Shown: positions 45,412-53,825, counted from the first letter of the stretch. The stretch is DNA of 64,000 nucleotides from Pseudomonas ceruminis (GCF_021602025.1 NZ_BQHW01000002.1:1-64000), one strand, 5' to 3'. The notes: generated by a model not told the origin, from the letters alone. Numbers and translations are program-made.

Positions 45412-46320
45412 TCAGGCGAACTGCTCGATCAGCGCCTGTTGCTGCGCCTGGCTGAGCAAGGGCCCGTGCCCGGCCTTCAGTTGGTCGAGCTGGCGCTCGG
45501 GCCGCCCGGTCGCCGGGATGACCGTGGTCACCGCCGGGTGGCTGATGGCGAATTTGAGAAACAGCTGCGCCCAGCTGCCGATGCCTGCTTCTGCCGCCCA
45601 GGCAGGCAGGGGCTGGTCCTTGACCCTGGCGAACAGGCGGCCATCGTCGAAGGCACGGTTGATCAGTACCGCGACCCCTTTGCTCTGGCACAGCGGCAGC
45701 AGCTCGCGCGCGGCGTGCGGCGCGTTGACCGAATAGTTGATCTGGATGAAGTCCAGCGGTTCGCGGCGCACGATGCTCGCCACTTCGTCGTGCCCGTTGT
45801 TCAGGTAATGCGTGATGCCGACATAGCGCGTCTTGCCCTGCTGCTTGAGCTCGCGGGCATACGGCAGTTGGGTCTGCCAGTCACGCAGGTTGTGGATCTG
45901 CAGCAGGTCGACCCTGTCGGTGCGCAAGCGCTTGAGGCTATCGGCCCATTGCGCCTGGGCAGCGGCCCGGCTGTCGGCGGCGATCTTGGTGGCGAGGAAG
46001 CATTGCCGGTGCCAGCCGCCTTCTTCCAGCAGTTGACCAAGGATGCTGTCGGCCCCGCCATAGTTAGGCGAAGTGTCAATAACGTTGCCGCCGCCGTCGA
46101 AAAAGGCCTTGAGCACCACGTTGAGCTGCTGGTATTCGGCAGACCCCGCCTGGACCTCGAAACTGCCGGAGGTACCGGCACCGATCACGGGTAAGGCTTC
46201 ACCGGTGGAGGGGACCGTACGGGTCAACAGCCCGCCGGCACTGGCCGCGTGCAGCCAGGGGCTGCAGGCCAGCAGCCCCAACGCGGCACTGGCGCGTAGG
46301 ACATCGCGACGTGCATACAT
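45412..46320 (-). CDS. Tat-exported aldo/keto reductase
   Basis: 302-aa protein with an N-terminal twin-arginine signal (YARRDVLRASAALGLLACSP, cleavage near HAASA at about 27). This is unusual because most aldo/keto reductases are cytoplasmic. The catalytic tetrad is present: Asp and Tyr in NVIDTSPNYGG, Lys in FLATKIAAD, His in LLQIHNLRD. NADPH would have to be bound before export if it works outside. It sits just upstream of the transporter gene in the same direction. Confidence 0.86.
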   Translation of the reverse strand: MYARRDVLRASAALGLLACSPWLHAASAGGLLTRTVPSTGEALPVIGAGTSGSFEVQAGSAEYQQLNVVLKAFFDGGGNVIDTSPNYGGADSILGQLLEEGGWHRQCFLATKIAADSRAAAQAQWADSLKRLRTDRVDLLQIHNLRDWQTQLPYARELKQQGKTRYVGITHYLNNGHDEVASIVRREPLDFIQINYSVNAPHAARELLPLCQSKGVAVLINRAFDDGRLFARVKDQPLPAWAAEAGIGSWAQLFLKFAISHPAVTTVIPATGRPERQLDQLKAGHGPLLSQAQQQALIEQFA

Positions 46321-46409
46321 GGCAAAGTTCCCGTCATGAGTCGGAAACTTCCAAGGCTAGTCGCTCTACCTCACCCCCGCCGGTGAATCTGTGTCTGGAT
46401 ATTTAGTGA

Positions 46410-47291
46410 TCAATCGTGCAGCAGCAGGCTAAGGTCCAGACCAGCCACGCCCATTGGCGGGCACCAGTAGTAACCACCGGTCAATGGACGGCTGAAGCGG
46501 TACAGGCCATCGATGATGCCGTCTTCCAGGCCGCTCATGCGTCGCAGCTGTACTTCGAAGGCATCGAAACTGTGGCCCAGCGCGACGAATGCCAGGCCGG
46601 CGCCGCGGCTGTCGGCCCAGGCCACCGAACGGCGCACCATGAATGCCTCTGGCGCGAAGCTCTCTTGGGCGGTGCGCTTGACGTGCGCCGACGCCGGCGC
46701 GTCATCGAGCTCTTCGTTGTCGCTCAGGCGACGGCCGATGATGTTGTCCTGATCTGCTTGGGGCAGTGACTTGAAATAGCTCAGGTCGTGTTTCCATAGC
46801 TGGAACGCGGCGAAACAGGAGCCCGCCAGGCCCGGCTGGCCATCGGCAACGATGGCGGCTTCGACGGCGTCCTGGTCCACTGGGTTTTCGGTGCCGTCCT
46901 CATAGCCCGTCAGGTCATGGCCGCCACGGTGCAGAAAACCGTCAACACTGTCGGCCAGGACCAACGCCGGAGCAACCAGCTGTTGCAGTGCATCGGCCTG
47001 CAACAGCAGGTCGCCGCGTTCGTTGCCACGCAGCCACAGCCACAGCGCGTGCTGGGTGCTCGGGTTCTCCACCACCGCGTCCAGCTGGGGGAAGGCACGC
47101 AGGCCTGGCACCTGCCGGCCCAGCGCCTTGACCAAAGGGGCGCCGAAGCCTGCGATCAGGCGCTGGCCATCCACGTGTGGCAGCAGTGCGTCCAGTACGG
47201 CGGGCAGCGCTTCAGGCGACTGCAGGGTGAAGAACAGGTGGCGGGCATGGGCCGGCACCGGGGTGGCAAGCAGACCTTGCTGGAACGGCAT
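46410..47291 (-). CDS. DyP-type haem peroxidase
   Basis: 293-aa dye-decolourising peroxidase, class B-like by length. The catalytic GxxDG motif is in LTGYEDGTENPVD, the proximal haem His in SAHVKRTAQESF, and the distal Arg in MVRRSVAWADSRG. There is no signal peptide, and no encapsulin gene or encapsulin-targeting C-terminal tail is evident (it ends LSLLLHD). Such enzymes oxidise phenolics or lignin-related compounds with peroxide, or de-chelate haem. The gene stands alone, 90 nt from the Tat reductase. Confidence 0.9.
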   Translation of the reverse strand: MPFQQGLLATPVPAHARHLFFTLQSPEALPAVLDALLPHVDGQRLIAGFGAPLVKALGRQVPGLRAFPQLDAVVENPSTQHALWLWLRGNERGDLLLQADALQQLVAPALVLADSVDGFLHRGGHDLTGYEDGTENPVDQDAVEAAIVADGQPGLAGSCFAAFQLWKHDLSYFKSLPQADQDNIIGRRLSDNEELDDAPASAHVKRTAQESFAPEAFMVRRSVAWADSRGAGLAFVALGHSFDAFEVQLRRMSGLEDGIIDGLYRFSRPLTGGYYWCPPMGVAGLDLSLLLHD

Positions 47292-47485
47292 GACAGGCTA
47301 ATCCTTGGCAAAAGCGCGAATGCTACTGCGCGCAGCGCGCCATCGCAACGCGGCATGCAGGCGCTGCGTACACAACGCCTTGACCTGCCGCGGTAACAAA
47401 AGGTTACCAAGTGCTGGCGCAATGCAATTAGCTACCCGTTGAACCATGCCTAGACTGCTTTGATCCTTCGCCCGAGTAGCCGCCA

Positions 47486-48385
47486 ATGACCGCCTCGCCT
47501 CTACTGACTGCCTTCCTTCCCCTGGCCCTGGGCATCATCATGCTGGGCCTGGGGCTGTCGCTGACCCTGGCCGACTTCGCCCGCGTGGTGAAGTACCCCA
47601 AGCCCGTACTTGTCGGGCTGGCCTGCCAGATCCTGCTGCTGCCGTTCATTTGCTTCCTGATCGCCAACGGCTTTGGCCTGGAGTCGGCCCTGGCGGTCGG
47701 CCTGATGCTGCTGGCCGCTTCGCCAGGCGGCACCACCGCCAACCTGTTCAGCCACCTGGCCCACGGTGATGTGGCGCTGAACATCACCCTCACCGCAGTC
47801 AACTCGTTGATCGCGATCCTGACCATGCCGTTGTTGGTGAACCTGTCGCTGAGCTGGTTCATGGCGTCGGACCAGGCCATCCCGCTGCAATTTGCCAAGG
47901 TCATGCAAGTGTTCGCCATCGTCCTGCTGCCGGTCGCCCTGGGCATGCTGATACGTCACTGGGCGCCCGGTTTTGCCGCACGCATGGAGAAACCCATGAA
48001 ACTGGTGGCGGCGCTGTTCCTGGCGTTCACCATTGTTCTGGCCCTGGCCAAAGACTGGCAGACCGTGGTCGAGTACGCACCGGTGGTTGGGCTGGCGGCG
48101 CTGCTGTTCAACCTGATAAGCCTGACGTTGGGTTACTGGGTGCCGCGGCTGCTTAGCATCCCCAAGCGCCAGGCAATTGCGATCGGCATGGAAATCGGCA
48201 TCCACAACGGCACTTTGGCGATCGCGCTGGCGTTGAGCCCTTCGCTGTTGAACAACGCCACCATGGCGGTGCCTGCGGCGCTGTACAGCCTGATCATGTT
48301 CTTCACGGCGGCTGGGTTTGGCTGGTGGGTCAGCCGTGGGCACACTGGCGCTGCAACACAAGGCGATGGCGAACCCGTGAATTGA
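47486..48385 (+). CDS. Bile acid:sodium symporter family transporter
   Basis: 299-aa BASS-family protein with about nine to ten helices: LGIIMLGLGLSLTLADF, LMLLAASPGGTTANLFSHLA with the unwound-helix sodium-site region, and IGMEIGIHNGTLAIALAL in the second crossover. Prokaryotic members move sodium with organic acids such as pyruvate or pantothenate; the substrate here is unknown. The ATG is 47486. It is separated from the DyP gene by a 194-nt divergent promoter region and converges on crtZ. Confidence 0.87.
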   Translation: MTASPLLTAFLPLALGIIMLGLGLSLTLADFARVVKYPKPVLVGLACQILLLPFICFLIANGFGLESALAVGLMLLAASPGGTTANLFSHLAHGDVALNITLTAVNSLIAILTMPLLVNLSLSWFMASDQAIPLQFAKVMQVFAIVLLPVALGMLIRHWAPGFAARMEKPMKLVAALFLAFTIVLALAKDWQTVVEYAPVVGLAALLFNLISLTLGYWVPRLLSIPKRQAIAIGMEIGIHNGTLAIALALSPSLLNNATMAVPAALYSLIMFFTAAGFGWWVSRGHTGAATQGDGEPVN

Positions 48386-48390
48386 TACCC

Positions 48391-48858
48391 TCAGCAGCGC
48401 CCGCGCCGGCGTTGCAACTGGCGCTTGAGCACCTTCAGCGGTGGTGCATAGAAAAAGCCGAACGACACGCTGCCCGTGCGCCCCTTCACCGCGTGGTGCA
48501 GGCGGTGGGCACGGTGCAGGCGCTTGAGGTAGCGGCTGACTGGCCGTGGCTTGCGCGGCCAGTGCCGATGAAAGAAGCCATCGTGGGCCAGCACATACAG
48601 CAGGCCGTAGCCGGCCACTCCGCCGCCGACCCACTGTAGCGGCGCATGGCCGGCCTTGCCCAGTGCCACCAACGCTGCGGCGATCAAGCCCAGGGCCACC
48701 AGGTACAGGTCGTTGGTCTCGAGCATGCCCAGGTGCGGTTCATGGTGCGAACGGTGCAGCCACCAGCCCCAGCCATGCATGATGTACTTGTGCGCCAGCG
48801 TGCCGACGCCTTCCATGGCCACCAGGGTGCCGAGCAGCACGAGGAAATTGAACAGCAT
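48391..48858 (-). CDS. crtZ: Beta-carotene hydroxylase-like fatty-acid-hydroxylase family protein
   Basis: 155-aa di-iron membrane hydroxylase. His clusters HKYIMHGWGWWLHRSHHEPH, HDGFFHRHW and RLHRAHRLHHA form the metal site, with four membrane helices between. The start MLFNFLVLLGTLVAMEGVG at 48858 gives the usual length; upstream in-frame ATGs (48921, 48945) would add an unrelated extension. No other carotenoid genes are in the window, so the natural substrate is open. The symbol reflects family only. Confidence 0.82.
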   Translation of the reverse strand: MLFNFLVLLGTLVAMEGVGTLAHKYIMHGWGWWLHRSHHEPHLGMLETNDLYLVALGLIAAALVALGKAGHAPLQWVGGGVAGYGLLYVLAHDGFFHRHWPRKPRPVSRYLKRLHRAHRLHHAVKGRTGSVSFGFFYAPPLKVLKRQLQRRRGRC

Positions 48859-48977
48859 GTAACGGTCCGGGGGATAGCAGAGGGTCGCGCAAGGGTACCG
48901 ATTGCCGGCGTTTTTTTCCATGGAGTGCCGACGGCTGTAGCGCATTTCCTTATGAAGCCATTGTCATGTTTTTACCC

Positions 48978-49006
48978 TTGACCCTGCGCAACCAGCGGCG
49001 TAAGGT
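48978..49006 (+). promoter_or_regulatory. Candidate mgtC promoter
   Basis: TTGACC (48978-48983), 17-nt spacer, TAAGGT (49001-49006). If used, the transcript has a leader of about 250 nt before mgtC. Confidence 0.45.
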
Positions 49007-49095
49007 CCACCCGCAATTTCGCATCCCTGAACAGGAGTCCTGCTTTGGACAGTAGCCCCAGTCGCGTGCGACAGGCCCACTCGGCGAGCTAGTCC

Positions 49096-49136
49096 GGCAG
49101 TTTCCTGCCACTGTCTCGCCATTGGCTAGACAGTGG
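49096..49136 (+). promoter_or_regulatory. Mutually exclusive hairpins in the mgtC leader
   Basis: GGCAG (49096-49100) pairs with CTGCC (49105-49109). CCACTGTCT (49108-49116) pairs with AGACAGTGG (49128-49136) around an 11-nt loop. The two stems share bases 49108-49109, so they compete weakly. They may be a leader switch or simply an attenuator; no match to the known M-box was recognised. Confidence 0.35.
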
Positions 49137-49149
49137 AACGCTCCAGCCC

Positions 49150-49323
49150 ATGCGGCTGAACCTTCCTCTTCCCCTACCCTTCGTGGTCCTGCGCATTTCT
49201 GGTTATTCAACCACGCCAGCGGTTATGGCGTTCTGGCGGGCCTGTGCCCGCGCAAGAGGTTTGCTATGGATTGGAAAGTCTTTCTGCTGCGTGTCAGCAT
49301 TGCCCTGCTGCTTGGCGCCCTGA
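49150..49323 (+). CDS. Possible leader peptide overlapping mgtC
   Basis: An ATG at 49150 opens a 57-codon frame beginning MRLNLPLPLPFVVLRISGYS that runs past the mgtC start in another frame. Three prolines come early, recalling proline-sensitive leader peptides of Salmonella mgtA/mgtC. The ribosome binding site is weak (GGAACG 11 nt upstream). Translation is unproven. Confidence 0.2.
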   Translation: MRLNLPLPLPFVVLRISGYSTTPAVMAFWRACARARGLLWIGKSFCCVSALPCCLAP

Positions 49324-49979
49324 TCGGGGCCGAGCGCCAACTGCGCCAGCGCCTGACCGGGCTGCGCACCAATGCGCTGGTCAGCACCGGCGCCTGCCTG
49401 TTCGTGCTGATGACCCAAGCGGTGCCTGGCATGGCCCCTAACGATGCGTCGCGGGTGGCCGCCTATGTGGTCTCGGGCATTGGTTTTCTGGGCGGCGGCG
49501 TGATCATGCGCGATGGGTTCAATGTCAGGGGCCTGAACACCGCCGCCACGCTCTGGTGCACCGCGGCAGTTGGCGTGCTGTGCAGCCTGGGTTTGCTGCT
49601 GGAGGCCGCGCTGGGTAGCTTGGTGGTGCTCTGCGCCAATATCCTGCTGCGTGATATCGCCCAGCGTCTGGATCGCCAGGACGTGTTGCCGGCCAGCGAA
49701 GTCGAGCAACGTTTCGAGGTGCGCATCGTCTGCCGTGCCGAGGATGAAATCCAGGTGCGCAGCCTGATGCTGCACAGCCTGGGCGACCCCGAGCTGCGCC
49801 TGCAGTCATTGCACAGCGAGGACCTGCCCAACCCGGCGCGCCTGGAAGTGCGTGCTGAGCTGCTGGGCAACCCACAGGCGCCCGCGCAACTGGAGCGACT
49901 GGTCAGCCGGGTGAGCCTGGAAAAAGGCGTCAGCTCGGTGCGCTGGCAGTTGCAAGCACAAGTATTGGCAGCCGATTAA
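49266..49979 (+). CDS. MgtC/SapB family membrane protein
   Basis: 237-aa protein. Five membrane helices fill residues 5-140, with the family signatures LLLGALIGAERQLRQRLTGL, GLRTNALVSTGACLFVL, and GIGFLGGGVIMRDGFNVRGL. A cytoplasmic ACT-like domain covers about 150-235. MgtC proteins modulate F1Fo-ATPase and aid growth in low magnesium and in hosts. The ATG at 49266 follows AGAGG. A GNAT gene follows 10 nt downstream. Confidence 0.88.
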   Translation: MDWKVFLLRVSIALLLGALIGAERQLRQRLTGLRTNALVSTGACLFVLMTQAVPGMAPNDASRVAAYVVSGIGFLGGGVIMRDGFNVRGLNTAATLWCTAAVGVLCSLGLLLEAALGSLVVLCANILLRDIAQRLDRQDVLPASEVEQRFEVRIVCRAEDEIQVRSLMLHSLGDPELRLQSLHSEDLPNPARLEVRAELLGNPQAPAQLERLVSRVSLEKGVSSVRWQLQAQVLAAD

Positions 49980-49989
49980 GGAGCGCGCG

Positions 49990-50496
49990 ATGGTTATACG
50001 TACTACTCGTCCCGGTGATATTGCTCATCTGGCCGGTGTCGAACGGTCCGCCGCACAGGCATTTGCCCGGGTAGCCGACCTGGCATGGCTGGCCGATGGC
50101 GACGTGCTTGACTCAGCGGCGCACCGTGGGTTCATGCTGGCCGAATGCAGCTGGGTCGCCGAGGATGCCCAGGGGCAGGTGCTGGGCTTCCTCTGTGCCA
50201 GCATGGAGGTACACGCGCTACACGTTCATGAGCTTTCGGTGCGTCTGGAGGCCCAAGGGCAAGGGGTCGGCAGGCGGCTGTTGGATCACGCCGCCTACGT
50301 GGCGCGGCGTCGGGGCTTTGAGCAACTGACCCTGACCACATTCGCCGAGGTGCCGTGGAATGCGCCTTTTTATGCACGCTATGGGTTTGAACGTATTGAG
50401 GAGGAGCACCTGAGCCCCCGTTTGCGCAGCATTCTGGCCAGCGAGGCGGCTCATGGTCTGGCCGGCAGATGCGCCATGCGCTTGCGCGTGGAATAA
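49990..50496 (+). CDS. GNAT-family N-acetyltransferase
   Basis: 168-aa acetyltransferase. The acetyl-CoA-binding motif A is VHELSVRLEAQGQGVGRRLL (about 78-97, Q/RxxGxG/A), followed by FEQLTLTTFAEVPWNAPFYA and RYGFERI. The substrate may be an amino acid, amine or protein terminus. The ATG at 49990 follows AAGGAGCGCG, 10 nt after mgtC, so both are likely in one transcript. It converges on xthA. Confidence 0.86.
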   Translation: MVIRTTRPGDIAHLAGVERSAAQAFARVADLAWLADGDVLDSAAHRGFMLAECSWVAEDAQGQVLGFLCASMEVHALHVHELSVRLEAQGQGVGRRLLDHAAYVARRRGFEQLTLTTFAEVPWNAPFYARYGFERIEEEHLSPRLRSILASEAAHGLAGRCAMRLRVE

Positions 50497-50519
50497 CCCT
50501 TTGTTTGCAGCGCTACCGC

Positions 50520-51314
50520 TCAGCGCTGCTTGCGCGTACCCAGCTCGATCCACACCGGTGCATGGTCGCTGGCCTTGGCTTCATTACGAACCCAGGCATC
50601 CACTCCGGCGGCCTTGAGGTAGGGCGCAAGCTCAGGGTTGAGCAACAGATGATCGATGCGCAGCCCGGCATTGCGTGCCCAGTGATTGCGAAAATAGTCC
50701 CAGAAGGTATAGACGCGCGCGTCAGGATGCAGATGGCGAATGGCGTCGGTCCAGCCCTGCTCCAACAAAGCCTGGTAACACTGACGCGATTCTGGTTGCA
50801 GCAATGCATCCTTTTGCCAAGAGCGAGGGTTATAGATGTCGAAGTCGGTAGGCACGACGTTGAAGTCACCCGCCAGCACCGTTGGATGACCGCTGCCCTG
50901 CAGGCTGCGCGCATGGGCGAGCAGGCGCTCGAACCAGCGCAGCTTGTAATCGAATTTAGGGCCCGGTTGCGGGTTGCCGTTGGGCAGGTACAGACAGCCT
51001 ACCAGCAAGCCGTGAACTGCCGCTTCCAGATAACGGCTCTGGCTGTCGTCTTCCATGCCCGGCAGGCCTCGGCGCACTTCCAGGGGCTGGCTATCCCTGG
51101 CCAGGATGGCGACACCGTTCCACGCGGGCTGACCGTGGTGCAAGCAGCCATACCCGGCGGCTTCAATAGCCTCCCGAGGAAACTGCTGGTCGGCGGCTTT
51201 GAGTTCCTGCAGGCAGGCAATGTCGGGCTTTTCCCGGTCCAGCCAGGCCAGCAGTGCCGGCAGCCGGCTGCGGATGCCATTGATGTTGAAGGTGGCGATG
51301 CGCAGGGCTTTCAT
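50520..51314 (-). CDS. xthA: Exodeoxyribonuclease III-type AP endonuclease
   Basis: 264-aa base-excision-repair nuclease that cleaves at abasic sites and trims 3' ends. ATFNINGIRSRLPALLAWL, Glu in IACLQELKA, Tyr in GCLYLPNGNP, Asp/Asn in LAGDFNVVPTDFD and the C-terminal KASDHAPVWIEL are all present, so it should be active. Pseudomonads usually carry more than one such gene; this may not be the main copy. The ATG overlaps the stop of an 80-aa gene upstream. Confidence 0.88.
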   Translation of the reverse strand: MKALRIATFNINGIRSRLPALLAWLDREKPDIACLQELKAADQQFPREAIEAAGYGCLHHGQPAWNGVAILARDSQPLEVRRGLPGMEDDSQSRYLEAAVHGLLVGCLYLPNGNPQPGPKFDYKLRWFERLLAHARSLQGSGHPTVLAGDFNVVPTDFDIYNPRSWQKDALLQPESRQCYQALLEQGWTDAIRHLHPDARVYTFWDYFRNHWARNAGLRIDHLLLNPELAPYLKAAGVDAWVRNEAKASDHAPVWIELGTRKQR

Positions 51315-51553
51315 GCGTCCGGGTCATCCACGTGGGCCTGTACGGCGTCGGGCAATGCACCCAGTTGCGCCTCATCGGCGAGCGCCTTGAGCGCCACCCA
51401 GTCATCCCATTCGATCGCGCCGTCATTGAGCAGCGCCTCGGCGGTATGGACCAGCCCTTCGTAGTAGGCATCGGGCGACTCAAGCCGATAACTGTCATCG
51501 TCGTATTGGGCATACCAGGCCTCAAGCTCAGGAATACTGCGTTCGATGCTCAT
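51311..51553 (-). CDS. Small acidic protein (80 aa) coupled to xthA
   Basis: Soluble acidic protein beginning MSIERSIPELEAWYAQYDDD and ending HVDDPDA. No family is recognised. The ATG at 51553 follows AAAGGAGTAGCGCC, and its stop overlaps the xthA ATG as ATGA, so the two are translationally coupled. The much longer frame open upstream to 52195 is the shadow of the DUF4142 gene and is rejected. Confidence 0.75.
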   Translation of the reverse strand: MSIERSIPELEAWYAQYDDDSYRLESPDAYYEGLVHTAEALLNDGAIEWDDWVALKALADEAQLGALPDAVQAHVDDPDA

Positions 51554-51722
51554 GGCGCTACTCCTTTGCAAACCTTTGAATGTGTGAGCCTGTGCGCTGC
51601 GCATCGTTCCACGTGATCGTGCGACGTACGCCCGGGTGCAAAAAAAATTAAACCTATGGCCGCAGAGCGGGCTCAACCGTAAGCGACAAACGAGGTCGCG
51701 CCACGGTAGCAAGGAGAGAGAC

Positions 51723-52223
51723 ATGAGCAATCTGTTGATCAAACGCGTGGGCTTGTCAATGGTGCTGGGCATGGCGTCCTGGCAAGTGATGGCCGCCACT
51801 TCCGATGACTTTGTCGATGCCGCCACCGAGGCAGGCATTGCCGAGGTCGTTACCGGCAACCTGGCACTGGAAAAGAGCCAGAACGCCGAAATCAAGACCT
51901 TCGCCCAGCAGATGGTGACCGACCATACCAAGGCTAACCAGAAGCTCGGCGACATTGCCCGCAAGCTGGATATCAAGGTGCCGGACGATGCAGCGCTGAC
52001 CGACAAGGTCAAAAAGATGATCTTGCAATGGCGTGACGAGTCGTTCGACAAGTCGTATGTCAACAACCAGGTCGATGCCCATGAAAAGGCGGTGGAACTG
52101 TTCAAGAAGGAAGCGGCTTCGTCCGACAAACCCGAGCTGAAAGCTTTCGCCAGTGACACCTTGCCTACCCTGGAACACCATCTGGAACAGGCCAAGGCGC
52201 TTCAGGCCAAACACGGCAAATAA
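51723..52223 (+). CDS. DUF4142 exported protein
   Basis: 166-aa protein with a signal peptide (about residues 1-25, ending SWQVMAA) and a ferritin-like helical DUF4142 domain: FVDAATEAGIAEVVTGNLAL, then AEIKTFAQQMVTDHTKANQK and C-terminal LPTLEHHLEQAKAL. Members are periplasmic and linked to stress or envelope functions without known activity. The ATG at 51723 follows AAGGAGAGAGAC, better than an upstream in-frame start at 51636. A 91-aa gene follows. Confidence 0.87.
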   Translation: MSNLLIKRVGLSMVLGMASWQVMAATSDDFVDAATEAGIAEVVTGNLALEKSQNAEIKTFAQQMVTDHTKANQKLGDIARKLDIKVPDDAALTDKVKKMILQWRDESFDKSYVNNQVDAHEKAVELFKKEAASSDKPELKAFASDTLPTLEHHLEQAKALQAKHGK

Positions 52224-52246
52224 TCGACCCATTGCACGAGGCTCTC

Positions 52247-52522
52247 ATGACTAACGATGCACTGCGTAGCGAAATCCTCACCCGCCTGCTCCACGCTCAT
52301 CCCCATGGGTTGGGCAAGGAAGTACTGGACAACTACCGCGGCGAAAAGGCGGTGGCAGGCATGCTCAAGACCTTGCAGGAACATGGCCTGATCCAGGACG
52401 GCAGTGTGGCGGTGGACGAGGAACACCAACTGAGCTTGAGCTACCCGATCAAATTGTCGGCAGCCGGCGTGGACGCCGCCAAGCAGGCGGACGGTGCACA
52501 GACAGACCGTTCACAGACGTAG
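52247..52522 (+). CDS. Small winged-helix-like protein, unknown
   Basis: 91-aa soluble protein, MTNDALRSEILTRLLHAHPH at the start, then LDNYRGEKAVAGMLKTLQEH and a C-terminal ITLSAAGVDAAKQ-type segment (actual IKLSAAGVDAA). The pattern of helices followed by a short hairpin is like a minimal winged helix, but no family is assigned. The ATG at 52247 follows CACGAGG; a TTG five codons earlier is less likely. It is 23 nt after the DUF4142 gene. Confidence 0.68.
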   Translation: MTNDALRSEILTRLLHAHPHGLGKEVLDNYRGEKAVAGMLKTLQEHGLIQDGSVAVDEEHQLSLSYPIKLSAAGVDAAKQADGAQTDRSQT

Positions 52523-52547
52523 GCGCACCCTAAGCGCAAACCAGGTA

Positions 52548-52567
52548 GCAGCGGGGTTGCCCGCTGC
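52548..52567. terminator. Hairpin between converging genes
   Basis: GCAGCGGG (52548-52555), loop GTTG, CCCGCTGC (52560-52567). It lies between the stops of the 91-aa gene and the reverse-strand 57-aa gene. No T-tract. Confidence 0.55.
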
Positions 52568-52588
52568 CGCCGGTATCGATGAAGAAGG

Positions 52589-52762
52589 CTACTTGTGCTT
52601 CTTCTCCTCATCCCTTGGCGCTATCGCTGGCCCTGTAGGGTCTACTTGCGGGTCGTCAAGGTCTGGTGAGTCCGGGTCAAAACCCAGCTCGTGGTTCTTG
52701 CTGGCTTTATCGGAGGAATGCGGGCCCTGCCCTTTTTCCGGCTGCTGGGTTGGCTTGGTCAT
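52589..52762 (-). CDS. Small acidic/Pro-rich protein (57 aa), unknown
   Basis: ATG at 52762 follows AAGGGAGACTGTTAC. The product MTKPTQQPEKGQGPHSSDKA and on contains DPDSPDLDDPQVDP and ends DEEKKHK; it is hydrophilic and probably disordered. It is similar in character, not clearly in sequence, to the small gene at 24491-24661. No function is known to me. Confidence 0.62.
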   Translation of the reverse strand: MTKPTQQPEKGQGPHSSDKASKNHELGFDPDSPDLDDPQVDPTGPAIAPRDEEKKHK

Positions 52763-52819
52763 GTAACAGTCTCCCTTGGGTGTCTTAGGAAGAGTGTGAA
52801 TGCCGCTCGAAGTTTGATT

Positions 52820-53803
52820 TTATTTGCCGGCTGCCAACTGCTGCCGACAGTCCTTAAGTGCTTCATCCCGCTTGACCAGCTCACCCTGCAGAAACTGCAA
52901 TTGCCTGCCCTGCTCCGCACAGATACCCCGTTTGTCTTCCAGGTGCTGCTCCTGCACCTGCAATTGCCGGCGCATTTCTTCGCTGGCGCCCTGTGCCTGC
53001 GCCAGGATCGTACGCAAACCCTGGATCTGCGCGTCCCGCTGCTCCAGCAACTCATCCAGCGCCTTGCGTTCGCTGCAGGCCTGTCGATGTTCACCGAGCA
53101 AGCGCTCGTTGTCGCGGTGCAGGCGGGTCAGTTCGTCCTGTTTGACGATCATGCCTTGCTGCAACTGGCGCAACTCCACCTGCAGCTGCTGCAGCTGGGC
53201 TTCATGCCGGCGCTGGTCTTGCTCGCGTTGTTCGCGGCTGGCGCTTCGGTAGTGCTCAAGGGCATCCCGGGCGTGGCGGTGCTTGTCTTCCAGCGAGCGC
53301 ACCTGCTCGTCCTTGTCGGCCAGGCGCACCTGCAATTCCCCAAGTGATTGATTCAGGCTGGCGCTGCGCAGTTGTTCGGCCTGCAACGTGCTCTGGGTGG
53401 CTACCAGGCGCTCCGATTCGGCAGCGAGTGCTGCGGCCTGTATCTGCAGTTGCTGGTGTGCGGTGGCCAATGCTTGCTGGGCCAGGTGCAACTGCGCCTC
53501 GAGCTGTTCGCGCTGTTCGTTGAAAGCCGCTTGCGCCTGCTCGACGCGAGCATCCGCCTCCTCCTGAAGCTGGTCTGCCAACTGCCCCACCAGCTTGCCC
53601 AGCGTGTCGCTCAGTGCTGGGGCACCCTGCAGCGCAGCAGGCTTGTGCTCCTCAAGCTCCTTGAGGTAACGATGGATAGTGGTTTTGGAGCCGGTGTTGC
53701 CCAGTTCGATACGTACAGCATCGATGCTCGGGTACTCACCCCGAGCGATCAATACCTGCCGTGCCTGCTGCACTACCGCTTTGTTAATACCGCCCCGGGC
53801 CAT
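52820..53803 (-). CDS. KfrA-type coiled-coil DNA-binding protein (TnpT-like)
   Basis: 327-aa protein. Residues 1-60 (GGINKAVVQQARQVLIARGE, SIDAVRIELGNTGSKTTIHR) match the KfrA N-terminal DNA-binding domain of plasmid proteins and of the Tn4651/4652 cointegrate-resolution protein TnpT. Residues 80-320 are a nearly continuous Gln/Leu-rich coiled coil. A perfect 16-bp palindrome lies 23-38 nt upstream and may be its operator. KfrA proteins autoregulate and organise DNA; TnpT assists the tyrosine recombinase TnpS. A TnpS-like recombinase is encoded at 58216-59166. The ATG is at 53803. Confidence 0.8.
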   Translation of the reverse strand: MARGGINKAVVQQARQVLIARGEYPSIDAVRIELGNTGSKTTIHRYLKELEEHKPAALQGAPALSDTLGKLVGQLADQLQEEADARVEQAQAAFNEQREQLEAQLHLAQQALATAHQQLQIQAAALAAESERLVATQSTLQAEQLRSASLNQSLGELQVRLADKDEQVRSLEDKHRHARDALEHYRSASREQREQDQRRHEAQLQQLQVELRQLQQGMIVKQDELTRLHRDNERLLGEHRQACSERKALDELLEQRDAQIQGLRTILAQAQGASEEMRRQLQVQEQHLEDKRGICAEQGRQLQFLQGELVKRDEALKDCRQQLAAGK

Positions 53804-53825
53804 GAATGCTCCTACGATTTCGTGT

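Larger units (their letters stand above)
48859..49265. other. Intergenic region: crtZ upstream and mgtC leader
   Basis: This 407-nt region has a candidate sigma-70 promoter for mgtC, two overlapping hairpins and a possible leader peptide, listed separately. No other gene is seen. A longer frame from 49122 into mgtC is the mgtC frame extended upstream without a ribosome binding site. Confidence 0.5.

Noticed and set aside
51311-52195. 294-aa minus-strand frame covering the 80-aa gene upstream of xthA
   Set aside because: Its N-terminal two thirds is the antisense of the DUF4142 gene; the ribosome binding site and coupling to xthA support the short gene only.
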